NCBI GenBank assembly: GCA_021432635.1 | Contig: MU270026.1 | Location: forward strand, 523,311-587,310 | Reading direction: 5' to 3' | Length of the DNA: 64,000 bases | Source of the DNA: Thozetella sp. PMI_491 | Taxonomy: Eukaryota > Ascomycota > Sordariomycetes > Chaetosphaeriales > Chaetosphaeriaceae | Shown here: positions 24,523 to 35,180 of the stretch, in pieces | Layout of the letters: each line of letters begins with the position of its first letter | How positions within the stretch are numbered: the stretch's first letter is position 1 | Translations under genes and position numbers: made by a program | Notes under the pieces: generated by a model | Database searches by the model: none | Seen by the model: the letters and a program-made list of their open reading frames with translations, nothing else | What the model was told of the DNA's origin: nothing

Positions 24523-26442
24523 ATGGAGGTAGCGGTATTCCCTACCGAGATCATTCAGCATGTCATAGACGCTGCAGTCGAGGAATTTGGCCTGCGCGGC
24601 TCGGTCAGGCTGCGCGGGGTAAGCAGTAAGTATATGCTACCCATTGCTACCCATCAATCGGCAGAGAACCTCGAAGGCTTAGAAAGAATTCTAGAACTAT
24701 TCAATGCTGCATTTTTCCGAGCCTGTGAGAAGCTCTACGTTTTCAGAGATAGTGTGCGATGGACTTGCCCGGACTTCAAGGCCCGCCATAACCTCGAATA
24801 CGGGAAAGCTATAGTTCCCTTCGTCGCCCGCTTCCTAGACACCCGTCCGCACACCCAAGAGGACAATTTTCGAAAGCTCTATGCAGAATATCATCGGACA
24901 CAGCGAGGATGTGAACCTGCAATGCCGAAGGAGCTTGATCGGCTAAACATATCCATTTGGTTACATAGCATACTTGACGAGCTGCACCTTACTGATGACA
25001 ACCGATACGCGGCACTGAAGACTCTAATCGAACAGATCGACGATGTTACAGCTTTCGAGAACGACAATGAGGGGGTACCAGGTGTGGTCATGAGTGTCCT
25101 CGAGCGGGGCTTTACACCTTTTTTCATGCCCCCCGATGTTCCCGCCAAGCATGAGCACGTTTTGACCGCAGCTATTCTTCTGGGTCTCGAGGATGTGTAT
25201 GGGCCTCTCCTTGACACCTACACACAGCCTCTAGAGTATCGTCGCCATGAGTGCTACAAGTTCTTCGGCTCTCCCCTTTACGCGGCTGTGAAGTCGGGAA
25301 ATCACAAGCTAGTGCGACGTCTTCTCGCCAAGTTCGATACTGCTCAAGAGTTTGACCACTTGAAGGCCCTGGAAGGTGCCGTCAAGATGAACGATCTTGC
25401 AATGGTCGGCATAGTGCTCAATGACCAGGAGACACTCACTGCCGCCTGCAAGGAAGGTTCTGATCTCATTGAACAGATGGCGCAGCTGTCGCTCTCGCCT
25501 CCTCTCGCGAACAGCTGTCTTGAGGATGATATGAAACGCGCCTTAATCTGCTGCTCGCGACTAGGTCGGACCACCGTGGCACGGCACCTTTTCAACTACG
25601 TTTCGCGGAACTCGGAGACCTTATCTGGGATAATAGGCAATAAGACGTTTCTTGCGCATCTCATGTACTACGCGAGCCTATACGGGTACATTGATTTTAT
25701 GGATCTGGTGCTCGAGAACGGCGGTGACATCGACACGGTCCGTGCGGTTCAACATCCTTATCCTTGCGAGCTCGCCACGTGGCGCGGCGACGCCGCAATG
25801 ACGAGGTGGATCATGGACCATGATAAAGGTCCGTGGCCGCTGCAAGTCGTACTGTCAGCGATGGTGAGTGGGGATCTCGAAGTTTTGAAGATGGTGGTCG
25901 AGTACGATGGCACGGGAGAGAACCTCTCCGGGGATGAGTGGCGGACGCTCTGCTGGTATGGCATAAGACTGCACCAGTACCGTGCGGTGAGCTACTTACT
26001 AGAGGAGCTCAAGGTCATCGATCTGGTCGCCGAGTTTCGTCGACAGCCCACACAGTATGGTACAATGATGGAAGTTTGCGCTAGCGAGGGCCATCTAGAG
26101 GGATTCGAAATGCTGCTTCGGCTAGGTTTCCCATGCGACGAGCCTCTATGCCAAGGGAACAACGGTATTAATGATCACTGGACGCCCATTATGTTCTGCC
26201 AGGCTTCAAAGAACAACGGAGCCAGGGTAGTGCAGGAGAGGCTTAAGGAGTTGGGCGTCACGGAAGTCGATTTGATGCAGACGAAAGCGAAACATCTGTT
26301 CGCTCAAGGGTACTATCCAAAATTTATTCCACCAGTGGAATCTCAGATGCCAGCAAGGAATGGTATTGCGGAGAAAAGAAACCATTCCTTCAAGTCGAGT
26401 ACGATTGAGATCAACTGCAGATCGAGCAAGGAGACCACATGA
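24523..26442 (+). CDS. F-box-like, ankyrin-type protein
   Basis: The N-terminal FPTEIIQHVIDAAVEEFGLRGSVRLRGVS resembles an F-box. A 69-bp stop-free stretch at 24626-24694 has a strong GTAAGT donor and a CTAG acceptor. Removing it gives VRLRGVSKLFNAAFFRACE, the expected continuation, so I treat it as an in-frame intron. The protein is then 616 aa (639 if retained). The body has degenerate ankyrin units, for example SPLYAAVKSGNHKLVRRLL and ELATWRGDAAMTRWIM. The F-box would link it to SCF ubiquitin ligase, with ankyrins binding the target; this is inferred from the family. The C-terminal tail is basic and low-complexity. Confidence 0.75.
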   Translation: MEVAVFPTEIIQHVIDAAVEEFGLRGSVRLRGVSSKYMLPIATHQSAENLEGLERILELFNAAFFRACEKLYVFRDSVRWTCPDFKARHNLEYGKAIVPFVARFLDTRPHTQEDNFRKLYAEYHRTQRGCEPAMPKELDRLNISIWLHSILDELHLTDDNRYAALKTLIEQIDDVTAFENDNEGVPGVVMSVLERGFTPFFMPPDVPAKHEHVLTAAILLGLEDVYGPLLDTYTQPLEYRRHECYKFFGSPLYAAVKSGNHKLVRRLLAKFDTAQEFDHLKALEGAVKMNDLAMVGIVLNDQETLTAACKEGSDLIEQMAQLSLSPPLANSCLEDDMKRALICCSRLGRTTVARHLFNYVSRNSETLSGIIGNKTFLAHLMYYASLYGYIDFMDLVLENGGDIDTVRAVQHPYPCELATWRGDAAMTRWIMDHDKGPWPLQVVLSAMVSGDLEVLKMVVEYDGTGENLSGDEWRTLCWYGIRLHQYRAVSYLLEELKVIDLVAEFRRQPTQYGTMMEVCASEGHLEGFEMLLRLGFPCDEPLCQGNNGINDHWTPIMFCQASKNNGARVVQERLKELGVTEVDLMQTKAKHLFAQGYYPKFIPPVESQMPARNGIAEKRNHSFKSSTIEINCRSSKETT

Positions 26443-26789
26443 GCTTGGCGAAACACTAATACGGTATTATCTACTTCAAGTTCATTCTTAGCAGTCCGAG
26501 GGTAGCTTGTCTTATCGATATTATGCTGATCTGCACTATTGCAATGCTTTTCTCAACCACTTCCCCAGATACCTAAGTACCTATGTGATCAGACAATTTG
26601 TCAGCCCCGTTTTGCTCAATCCATTCCTTGGAACACCACCAAGCAATTCTTCATCTGCAGCCGGGAAGAAGATAGACAGTCTAGTAGAAAAAAAGGAGTT
26701 AGTTTTGTTGTCTAAGCACCTGGTAGGGGGTACCCGGATAGCTTGTTGACGTAGGTCGGTCGAGGGCATACCTAAATAGCAGCCTCACT
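26443..26789. other. convergent intergenic region
   Basis: 347 bp between the 3' ends of the F-box/ankyrin gene and the giant NLR. I see no gene; it presumably holds both 3' untranslated regions. Confidence 0.5.
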
Positions 26790-29700
26790 CTAACCCTGCT
26801 TCTTCGGCTTAAACAGCTCCAGAATTTCCTTATTTCTACTCTGCACCGCAACATCGATCGCCGAGTTGCCTTCGTCATCTTCCACCGCCGGATCGACGCC
26901 GCGTGCCATGAGCCACTTGAATCGCTCTGTTAACTCGCCGCGGCAGTGCGCCATCGGAGTCCGAGCCGCAGCATGCAGAAGCGTTTGGCCGGTTTTCCCT
27001 CGAACAGTAAAGTCCACGCCGGCTTCTTCGAGTAGTCGCATGGCCTCCAAATTCTGCGACCCCTCATTACCATACCTTCGCCCCATCTGCGGACGCGACT
27101 TGGAGAAGACCCAAAGCGCCGACTCGCCCATTTTGTTAAGGGTATTGACATCCACACCGGCCGCGATGAAGCGGTACCAGATCTTTTGCACCGATGAGGA
27201 GAACAACTGGCTGGCAAGATAGTGTAGTCCGGTATTGCCCTCTGGATCTGGAGTCGCCAGGTCGGACCCCGCGTCGATGAACAATTCGGCCGCGTGAATG
27301 TTGTTCTGTGATAGGGCAAGTTGCAAGGGCGTGTAGCCGTCCTCGTCACATTGCAGTAGGAGATGGGGCGCGGATCGAGCTACGCCGGTCACCACGCGAC
27401 ATAGCACCTTGTTAGAACTCTCCTGCAAAGCAACGTAGTGTAGCATGTTCTGGCCGGCATTGTCGCGAGCATTGACATCTGCACCTCGGCTGATTAGAAT
27501 TTCTACGAACGACAACTCATCCATTCCTTCCGAGCCCGTGAAACCGTTATAGAGGGTCCCTGCCGGAGATATCCTTCCAGCGACGCCGTAGCGGTTGCTA
27601 CAAGCCGCAAGCAGCAGTGTTCGGCCGAGGTAGTCGCGCAGTTCAAGATCTAGGGAAGGTAGTTCCAAGAACGGCTGGACAATGCCGTTGCTGCTGATGA
27701 TCTCGTGTATCACGATTCTTTCAAGGCTCTCAGAGGTGGATTTGAGTATCTGAGTGTCTTTCGTACGACGGCCCCGACGCCTGCGATATGGATAGTTTTC
27801 GCGCCCTGTAAAGACCGCGTACGGGTCCGCACCTCGTTTCAGTAGCGCCTGCAGTACGGCCTTGTTGAAGACCGTTCTGCCCTGTGTTGTATAATGCCTA
27901 GCATCCATGTCCGGTTTTACTTTCGCAGCATAATACAGCGGGTAAATCTGGTCTCGATCGATACCCGCGTTGTACGGTATCTGACCTGGAAGAACTGCGT
28001 CGGGACCAGTAGGAAGGCGTCTCATGTCTGGATCCGCGCCTCCTGATAGGAGAGCATCGACACCGCGAGCATTCCAACCGTCGATCGCGCCAAACAAGGC
28101 CTCGGCATCAACAGACGCACCGTTATTGATGAGAAGCTGGATTAGAGCGTGTTCTTCCCCTGCGATAACGAGACAAGAGCGGCCTTTGTTGTCGACGGCG
28201 TCCACATCTGCGCCAAGCGCAACCAGCATTTCGGCAGCTTCTAGGTATAGATCTATATTCGACGTGGTGGACGCAGAAAGAGCGACTTGTAAGGGCGTCT
28301 CTCCTGCATCGTTTTGCGCCTCGAGATCGGCACCGTGGGCGACAAGATAGGGTATCGCCTGCTTCACATGCCACCAATGGCGGCCACCGGCAAGCCAGTG
28401 AAGCGCAGTCCCGCTAAATTTTAGACTCGCGCAGTGTCTACCTGATTTTGGTAGTTCTTCACGCCATTGGGCATTGACGTCGACGTGATTGTTCTCTACG
28501 AGAAGTCTCATGGCCTCCATGTTAGCAATCTCTCGCTGGCAGGCTGCTAACAGCAACGGCTTGATAGGAAGCTGGCGATCTAGATCTGAAGAGGACTCGT
28601 TGGAATTTCCCATGCCATCGGGCTTCCCCTGTCCCAGGATGGCTCGTAGGAAGTCAGAAAACCCGTAATACGCGAGGATGTGCAAGAATATCGTCCCCGA
28701 CTCGTCCTCCCGTCGGAGGTTGACGTTCGAGCTATACATCTCTTGAAGCGACTGTACCTGGCCGCTCGACAGTAGATGCATCAAGAGTTTTGCTTCACTC
28801 CAGTCTTCTCCTGTAGCTGAATTGGCAGCAGAGCTGCCAAGACTCACAATCCTAGTCCATAGTTCTTCGGCGATTGGGCCGGTCTGGTGAACAAGGAGAG
28901 AGACGATCTGGGAGATGCTGCCGGTATCATCGGGATCATGCAGAACATCTTGACCTGCCCATCCTAGCCCTCCATAACTGCCGAACCATTTTAGTCTAGG
29001 CCGATCAACATCGGCTAGCCCAAGGCCGCCAACGATTGGTTTTTGTGGGTTGGTCTCTGAGGCCGAGAGAAGCCACAGCTTCTGTTCTTGATCGAACTCG
29101 AGGCAAGCCTCGATAGGCTTGATCCCTCTCTTGTCTTTGGCAAGCGGGTCAGCTCCGGCGGTGAGAAGCAGGCTGACCGTCTCAGGGCGCCCGGATCGGC
29201 AGGCATGGTGCAATGGTGTTCGACCAGAGCTGTCGGGCTGGTTGGCCAAGGCGGTAAGCTCGTCATTGTTAGACTTTCGAATAGCGTCTAGAACAAGGCC
29301 GACGACATTGGGTTGCCGGGAGCGAGCTGCTATGTGCAACGCGTTCTGGCCGTCACGAGACAGCAATCCAACCTCCGCACCCTTCTCGAGCAGCCTCTTC
29401 ACCTGGTATTCTGAGATCGAGGCGGCAAAGTGCAAGGGCGTGAAGCCATATTGGTCCTGGGCATTGATACTATTGCAGTTTTCCAGAATATCATCAAACA
29501 ACCGCCTCGAGAAGCTTCCAAAAGCTCTATCCACACCTGCCTGGCACACCTTGTGAAGGGGTGTCCTCCCAAAGGCATTTCTTGCGTCAAGATCCGGGTT
29601 CAGCGCAAGAAGCTCCGTAATATGGAGGCATGTGCGTGTGGCAGGGGTGGACTCTTGTTCGTCTCCAATCTCATGCCACAGCGTGTTTCCATCGACATCG

Positions 29701-32700
29701 GTGGCCTTAGGGTCCAGACCATGCCCAAGCAGGTACGTGAAGCCCTCTACCCAGCCCGTCCGGATGGCAGCGTGCAGCAAGGTACGGCCTTTGTTATCGC
29801 GAGTGTTCATGTCGGCTCCCAGCTCAATCCATATTGCTATAGCCTGCCCCATGGATCCGCCGTTTCTAGGAACGGAGACATGTCTGAATAGAGGGGTGCA
29901 CCCGTTGTCATCTCGTGCTTCAAGCGATGCGCCAGCGCTGATAAGCATAGTGACAAGCTTATGCGCATCCGGGAATCGGGCAAGATGTAGCGGTGTCTCT
30001 AAAAACGCGTTTCTAGAGTTTGGATCTAACCCCTTCCTCAATAATAATTCGACGGCGCTCTCAACATGCCCGAAGGCATATTGACGGGTGGCAATAATAT
30101 GGAGAGGGCCGTTGCCGTCTTGGTCTTTCGCGTGTATATCTGCACCCAACTCCAGCAGCCCTAGCAGCTGTTCTTTGTTTTGCGAAGTTGACAACAAGCG
30201 TAAAAGCGGTGTTTTTCCATCGAGCGGATGGCGCTCATTGATATCAGCCTTGCCCTCTTCGATGAGAACTCGAGTAATATTCAGGCCCGGTCCTGTTTGA
30301 ATAGGACTGTATCTTTTATCGTTCAAGGCGTTGGCATCTGCACCAGACTCCAGAAGCAGGCGCACCAGATGACTGCCAAAGCTGAGCCCAAATTGGAATC
30401 CGATACGGACTGCGTAGTGGAGGGGGGTATTCCCCTCGTGGTCTCTCGCATTGACGTCGGCACCAGCCTCGAGAAGCAACGAAACTGGCTCCAGACTTGC
30501 ATCTGCATCGCGATGCAACATTTTGTACTCTCCATACCCACATATTGCATGTAGTGGAGTAAGGTGCCTGTCCTGGGCATCCGTCGGCACCGGAGAGCCG
30601 GGCTCCATGGATGGCGGTCCCCAACGGGCCGCAGCAGCATTATGGCTTTGAATTCCGGGATCCGCACCCGCCTCTAGCAGCGACTTGATGGCTTCGGCGC
30701 TCGCTGCTCGGCCGGCTAAGAACAGGGCGGTGTTGCCGTGGATTCGCTTGTTTACATCCACTCCTGGAAATTCTAGGATCCTTCTCACTATCGATCCATG
30801 CCCCTTGGCGGCAGCCCAGTGCAAGGCGTGGTCAAGCGCCTTAGAGTTCAAGAATGGAAAGAAATTTTCCAACGTCTCGATATCTCCTCCTTGGCATGCA
30901 AGCATCAGTGGCGTTCGACCGATTAGCTCAGCTGTATACTCTTTGGGATGGTTCAAGCCAACTCCAGGGATCTCTTTTGGGGCTAGGGGATCGGCCCCTG
31001 CCGCTAACAGGAGCTTGGCTCCCTCGGCCTGATGATGGAAGGCCGCTTCGTGAAGAGGAGTTAGACCGACATTGTTGTGTAGCATAACATCGGCACCGTG
31101 CTGAATCAGGCAGTTGACGATGGATGCATGGCCCTCCCTCACTGCCCAAAATATCGGAGTCTCCCCCTTGAAGTCCTTTTGGTCGACACTGAGTTTATCG
31201 CGGCTAAGGAGAGCCTCAGCATAACGGACTAGACCGAGTCTACAAACGGCGTGTAGCGGAGTGATCCGCAAGTCAGCCATATCGCGAATCGGATCAAGTT
31301 GGTACCAGTCCAGTTGGCCCCAGTTCCTCCGGAGCCATGTTGTATATGTTGGGGGTAGCATTAACTCGTCGAGTGCGCTGAACAGGGCCTCGGTTTCGCA
31401 GCCTGATTCAAGGGCTCTCACGGCATGGACTCCCCAGTTCTTTTCCGCGTAAGAGAAAAAGGGAAATTTTTGGGGCTTTTCCAGTCCACCAGGACCAATT
31501 CTTGGGTAGTGATGTTGAAGATATTCTAGGCAAGTCAAAGCGAGCTGCAAATGCGTGGAAGCGTGCGTGAACACTGGGAAGCTCCCGGGCATGCGCTGGC
31601 TAGCACAAGGCCGTGTAGAGCCCTTTAGGAATTCTGTAAATGAATGGTGCACCACCGAAACCGTTTCATCGGGTAAGATCTCGAGCAGTGGACCAGTGGC
31701 CGCTCGAACGCTCTCTTTGGTGGCTTTCATGTCCCGACGTTGCTCTTTGCGCAGGACAAGCTCTACAATGTCGGCAACTTCGAGAGTTCTCAGGGGCCGT
31801 GTGGCGTGGGTGACCCACTGAAGAATGAGAGACTGCAGTGCATTGGAGATGCCCGATCTTTCTACCTGCTGGGCTAGCAAATCGTTGTACATTTGGTTGA
31901 GGTCAAAAGGCAGCTTCTCTAGCACCAGGGTGATGTTGGCTCCAGGTTCAAGGAAGGCGTCCATGCTTAGTTTGGCATACAGGAAGAGGCCATTGGCGCG
32001 GCCAGGGACCGCCTCCTTGATGGTTGCTTGATCTCGTATCGAAAGACTGGATGACTGGAGGCGGCTCCGTACGTAGGAAGCAATATCCAGGTCCACCAGG
32101 CGCTCCTCTAGGCGCAGCTCGAGCTTCGGCAGCATGCGAAGCGGCGTCACCACAGCGATAACTGGGCGGCTCGTCATGAGCACCTTGACCCTGTCCGGCC
32201 TCCAGGAGCCGAATAGACCCAGGTCACGGAGGAAAGCGTCGTTTCCTTGGTCCATTTCATCCAGGGCGTCGACGACGCAGTATATCCTGGGAAGGAACTG
32301 ACATGCTAGCTTCAAGTCCTGCCATAGATCGTGCAGGGTACAGGACTCGATAGTCTTCCGGTCCTGGATGTGTTTCTTGTATCGCGCCTGCAGCGGCGGA
32401 CTGTACGGCAGGATTTGTACTAACCAATCGCGGAGGAGGCGAACCGGCTGGTGATTGGCATCAATGATCTGCCGGAAGAAAAAGTATAGCACAGGTGTTT
32501 GCTTGCCCAAGTGCGATACGAGATGAGCAGCGAGCACCGACTTGCCTGATCCGGGGATGCCTTTGATCCAGAGGAGGCCATGCTGCTGTGAGTCTCGCCA
32601 CTCGCGAAAGGCATCCGCCTCCTGGATCCATCTCCCGGTGCCTTCTACGTGAGAGGCAATGTGCTTTCGGTATTCGCTTCCTTCGACGTCGAATTCTGTA

Positions 32701-32996
32701 GGCTGAAGCCAGGCGACGATTTGAGCGAGTTCTGCTTCTGTGCTCGGGAGAATGTTGTCGGCGTTGTAGTCAAAGAAATCGCTGCGGTCGAGAAGCACAG
32801 CGTCACTCTCTTTTACAGCTCTTGGATCGCTCCGTTCTGCTCTGCCGCGCTCCATTTTCGTTGCCGATGACCCCTCGCACTTCGCTTGACAATAAGAAAG
32901 ATTTGGGGCTGTGCAGAAAATATCCAGTTCTGGGTTTGCTACCTCCAGGCACCAAAACGCTAATTGTTCCGGGGCGTCATCGGGATAGCGACGCAT
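26790..32996 (-). CDS. giant NACHT-ankyrin NLR-type protein
   Basis: One uninterrupted exon of 2068 codons from ATG 32996; ATG 32855 (MERGRAERSD) gives 2021 aa and may be the true start. The NACHT module has GIPGSGKS (P-loop) and YCVVDALDEMD (Walker B), preceded by FFDYNADNILPSTEAE, a common NACHT lead-in. A winged-helix region follows (LEVADIVELVL). From about residue 630 to the end lie more than 20 ankyrin units (TPLHxAA, GADVNARD, GNTPLHYAVRIG, LLESGADANA). No N-terminal effector domain is visible, so it may act with a partner or as a sensor only. Such proteins are implicated in fungal self/non-self recognition. The lack of introns over 6.2 kb contrasts with the NLR at 983-6690. Confidence 0.92.
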   Translation of the reverse strand: MRRYPDDAPEQLAFWCLEVANPELDIFCTAPNLSYCQAKCEGSSATKMERGRAERSDPRAVKESDAVLLDRSDFFDYNADNILPSTEAELAQIVAWLQPTEFDVEGSEYRKHIASHVEGTGRWIQEADAFREWRDSQQHGLLWIKGIPGSGKSVLAAHLVSHLGKQTPVLYFFFRQIIDANHQPVRLLRDWLVQILPYSPPLQARYKKHIQDRKTIESCTLHDLWQDLKLACQFLPRIYCVVDALDEMDQGNDAFLRDLGLFGSWRPDRVKVLMTSRPVIAVVTPLRMLPKLELRLEERLVDLDIASYVRSRLQSSSLSIRDQATIKEAVPGRANGLFLYAKLSMDAFLEPGANITLVLEKLPFDLNQMYNDLLAQQVERSGISNALQSLILQWVTHATRPLRTLEVADIVELVLRKEQRRDMKATKESVRAATGPLLEILPDETVSVVHHSFTEFLKGSTRPCASQRMPGSFPVFTHASTHLQLALTCLEYLQHHYPRIGPGGLEKPQKFPFFSYAEKNWGVHAVRALESGCETEALFSALDELMLPPTYTTWLRRNWGQLDWYQLDPIRDMADLRITPLHAVCRLGLVRYAEALLSRDKLSVDQKDFKGETPIFWAVREGHASIVNCLIQHGADVMLHNNVGLTPLHEAAFHHQAEGAKLLLAAGADPLAPKEIPGVGLNHPKEYTAELIGRTPLMLACQGGDIETLENFFPFLNSKALDHALHWAAAKGHGSIVRRILEFPGVDVNKRIHGNTALFLAGRAASAEAIKSLLEAGADPGIQSHNAAAARWGPPSMEPGSPVPTDAQDRHLTPLHAICGYGEYKMLHRDADASLEPVSLLLEAGADVNARDHEGNTPLHYAVRIGFQFGLSFGSHLVRLLLESGADANALNDKRYSPIQTGPGLNITRVLIEEGKADINERHPLDGKTPLLRLLSTSQNKEQLLGLLELGADIHAKDQDGNGPLHIIATRQYAFGHVESAVELLLRKGLDPNSRNAFLETPLHLARFPDAHKLVTMLISAGASLEARDDNGCTPLFRHVSVPRNGGSMGQAIAIWIELGADMNTRDNKGRTLLHAAIRTGWVEGFTYLLGHGLDPKATDVDGNTLWHEIGDEQESTPATRTCLHITELLALNPDLDARNAFGRTPLHKVCQAGVDRAFGSFSRRLFDDILENCNSINAQDQYGFTPLHFAASISEYQVKRLLEKGAEVGLLSRDGQNALHIAARSRQPNVVGLVLDAIRKSNNDELTALANQPDSSGRTPLHHACRSGRPETVSLLLTAGADPLAKDKRGIKPIEACLEFDQEQKLWLLSASETNPQKPIVGGLGLADVDRPRLKWFGSYGGLGWAGQDVLHDPDDTGSISQIVSLLVHQTGPIAEELWTRIVSLGSSAANSATGEDWSEAKLLMHLLSSGQVQSLQEMYSSNVNLRREDESGTIFLHILAYYGFSDFLRAILGQGKPDGMGNSNESSSDLDRQLPIKPLLLAACQREIANMEAMRLLVENNHVDVNAQWREELPKSGRHCASLKFSGTALHWLAGGRHWWHVKQAIPYLVAHGADLEAQNDAGETPLQVALSASTTSNIDLYLEAAEMLVALGADVDAVDNKGRSCLVIAGEEHALIQLLINNGASVDAEALFGAIDGWNARGVDALLSGGADPDMRRLPTGPDAVLPGQIPYNAGIDRDQIYPLYYAAKVKPDMDARHYTTQGRTVFNKAVLQALLKRGADPYAVFTGRENYPYRRRRGRRTKDTQILKSTSESLERIVIHEIISSNGIVQPFLELPSLDLELRDYLGRTLLLAACSNRYGVAGRISPAGTLYNGFTGSEGMDELSFVEILISRGADVNARDNAGQNMLHYVALQESSNKVLCRVVTGVARSAPHLLLQCDEDGYTPLQLALSQNNIHAAELFIDAGSDLATPDPEGNTGLHYLASQLFSSSVQKIWYRFIAAGVDVNTLNKMGESALWVFSKSRPQMGRRYGNEGSQNLEAMRLLEEAGVDFTVRGKTGQTLLHAAARTPMAHCRGELTERFKWLMARGVDPAVEDDEGNSAIDVAVQSRNKEILELFKPKKQG

Positions 32997-33609
32997 TTAA
33001 GTGGGCCTCTACTGGCTTATGTAAATCTCTAAACTGGATTGTTGATAAAGGACCGGAAACGACAAGATCTTACCTAGATTCATAATTCTAGATACTGGAA
33101 GTGGGCCCCAAATAGCAGATACATCCGATCAATCGAAACAAATTTTTTCTCTAGTCAGTCAATCAGGTTGTGATATAACCAGGCACCCCAAACCCCTATA
33201 GCATCACGTAGTTATAGGCCTACCCATGGGCGTCGCATCCAGACCCGTGGGTCCTCTACCTAAACGGAATTCTCGACTTCCAATGCCCTCCAGAGATGTC
33301 TTACACAGTCTATCAACATATCGAGACCTAGTATGACCATTCCTAAGGTTTTATACACGGTAGAATATTATTATTTCCTGAAGATCTGGACATCATGTCT
33401 GAACGTACGGCTAAGAGAGCGTCTAATCGATCTCTTATCTTTAACAAGTACTCAATACGTCATCAATTAATGGACTGACCGAATACCAAATCCACATCCA
33501 GATAGCCCTAACTCTTAACTACACTCTCATATTCGTGTACCCTCGTGAGCTAATTCCTTCTACCAGCATAGATACGCTAGTCAGGTACATATCTAATCAG
33601 TCACTAATT
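32997..33609. other. intergenic region, no gene seen
   Basis: 613 bp between the giant NLR start and the glycosyltransferase stop. It is AT-richer than the flanks and holds no convincing open frame. The NLR promoter should lie at its left side. Confidence 0.5.
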
Positions 33610-35055
33610 TCACCTCCGCGTTAGAGTTTTATATGTGTAGCGATATATGCTTTTCGACAACCATTTAGTAAGAGCTGCACCAGCCTTGCTCTTCATTTCA
33701 CGAGACGCAAGTTCGTGTCGCTGCTTGCTAGCCATATTCTTTCCAGCCAAAGTCTCCAAGATATCGCACGCTCCATCGGCGCCGCCTAGCTTGGAGAGCT
33801 GCGCACTAATTTGCGCTGCAGCTCTCTGGTAGCTCCCATTGTGCAATATTTGTGTCACAGCATTCTGGATTTGTCTTGACGTTGGAGTGCCGGTTTTTAG
33901 GTTTACCCCGGCACCAACCCAAGTTACCCTCGCGGCTGTATCCGGCTCGTCTTCTGTCCACCCACCACACACTACTGGGAGCTTGTGATGCAGCGCCTGC
34001 ACTATCCCAGGATAGCTGTCATTAGTGATAAGGAGCCGTAAGTGAGGAAACAAGACGTTATCCGGCAGGTATCCGAGAATGTGCACGTTGGGCGTGTTTA
34101 GATATCGCTTCTTCAGCACAGGTGCAAATGGCGAGATGACCACGAGTAAGTAGCCCTTAGTTGGCGACAAGGCTTCAATAGACGGAATTATCAACGAAGA
34201 AGGGTCGGCTGTGCCGGTGATGCCGATGACGCAAGGATGTTGTGTTACCTCAAGCCACCATGGGGGTAGATAGACGGTGCTGGGGCTAGACCGAACCAGT
34301 GGGCCAACAAAGCTCGTTCTTGGGCAGTTTGAGGGCAATCCTGACGGTTCGAGATATTCTAACTCGGGACAGGATGCCTGGATATGCTGAAATGGGCTAT
34401 AGATAATCGATTCCATCGGTTCACCGTAGGGAAGAGAAGGCAAACCGAGAGTGGCCCTCTGAGTGTTGATCAGCGACGAGATAAGGGCTGGGAACGCAAC
34501 ATAACGGTTGATATCGTGCATTTTCTTGTTCAACAGCCGCGAAATGGACGATGCTGGAGGGTGGGCCCCAGAACATGGCATCGGCGCCTTCGTGTCTGAC
34601 ATGTACATCGGGAAGAGCCCGAGCGTTGCGTACGCGGGGATTTCGCCGAGATCGTACAGGGCGCGGGCGCCGTCCGGCAGCACGTCGACGACCAAACAGT
34701 CAGCGGGGAAGCCCTGGAGGGCGCGACGATAATCTGCGACCTGAGAAACTACTCGGTTATCGAGTCTGATGCGGCCCTGCTGCACCGCGGTTCTAGATTT
34801 CGCCAAGCGCTGCGTGGCGACGGCGTCTGCTCGAGCTATTTCGACCGTCTTGACGAATATTGCGCCAGTTTTGGAAACGTACGACTCTTCCGATTCGTGG
34901 GCGAGCCAGCGAACACTGTGGCCCCTATTTACCAGAACTTGGGCAATGGCTTGCATTTGTATCGTGTGAGTCCTGCTGCATTCGGATGACAGCAGGATGC
35001 TGTAAACAGGCGATCCTTGGCACTTTGGGCCAGGGAGGGTTGAAATGGATTCCAT
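33610..35055 (-). CDS. UDP-glycosyltransferase (GT1, MGT-like)
   Basis: A single-exon gene of 481 aa with the GT-B two-lobe layout. The N-lobe opens with SILLSSECSRTHTIQMQAIA, where the His matches the catalytic base of GT1 enzymes, then NRGHSVRWL. The C-lobe has VHILGYLPDN and the donor-binding segment ITNDSYPGIVQALHHKLPVV followed by DEPDTAARV. This corresponds to the PSPG/MGT pattern HGGxxSxxEAxxxGVPxxxxPxxxDQ. There is no signal peptide or membrane anchor, so it is probably cytosolic and transfers a sugar to a small molecule. A TATA-like box lies 116 bp upstream of the ATG. The acceptor is unknown. Confidence 0.88.
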   Translation of the reverse strand: MESISTLPGPKCQGSPVYSILLSSECSRTHTIQMQAIAQVLVNRGHSVRWLAHESEESYVSKTGAIFVKTVEIARADAVATQRLAKSRTAVQQGRIRLDNRVVSQVADYRRALQGFPADCLVVDVLPDGARALYDLGEIPAYATLGLFPMYMSDTKAPMPCSGAHPPASSISRLLNKKMHDINRYVAFPALISSLINTQRATLGLPSLPYGEPMESIIYSPFQHIQASCPELEYLEPSGLPSNCPRTSFVGPLVRSSPSTVYLPPWWLEVTQHPCVIGITGTADPSSLIIPSIEALSPTKGYLLVVISPFAPVLKKRYLNTPNVHILGYLPDNVLFPHLRLLITNDSYPGIVQALHHKLPVVCGGWTEDEPDTAARVTWVGAGVNLKTGTPTSRQIQNAVTQILHNGSYQRAAAQISAQLSKLGGADGACDILETLAGKNMASKQRHELASREMKSKAGAALTKWLSKSIYRYTYKTLTRR

Positions 35056-35170
35056 TCTCGGTTATTTGTTCTTTGGACTGAGCGAAATGGTTTTCGCATG
35101 AAGGAATTGGGTCAATTGCCTTCGTAATTGAGTGGGAAACTGTAGCGAAGATCCAACGAATTTCTCGAGC

Positions 35171-35180
35171 TATATAAATA
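35171..35180 (-). promoter_or_regulatory. TATA box of the glycosyltransferase gene
   Basis: TATTTATATA on the minus strand, 116 bp upstream of the ATG at 35055. The identical 10-mer sits at the same distance from the truncated protease gene. Confidence 0.5.

Noticed and set aside
28024..31087. Plus-strand open frames opposite the giant NLR
   Set aside because: They are antisense shadows of the ankyrin repeats with the mirrored codon pattern.
9172..35055. Secondary-metabolite gene cluster
   Set aside because: P450, FAD monooxygenase, glycosyltransferase and regulator occur but are scattered, and no backbone enzyme is present.
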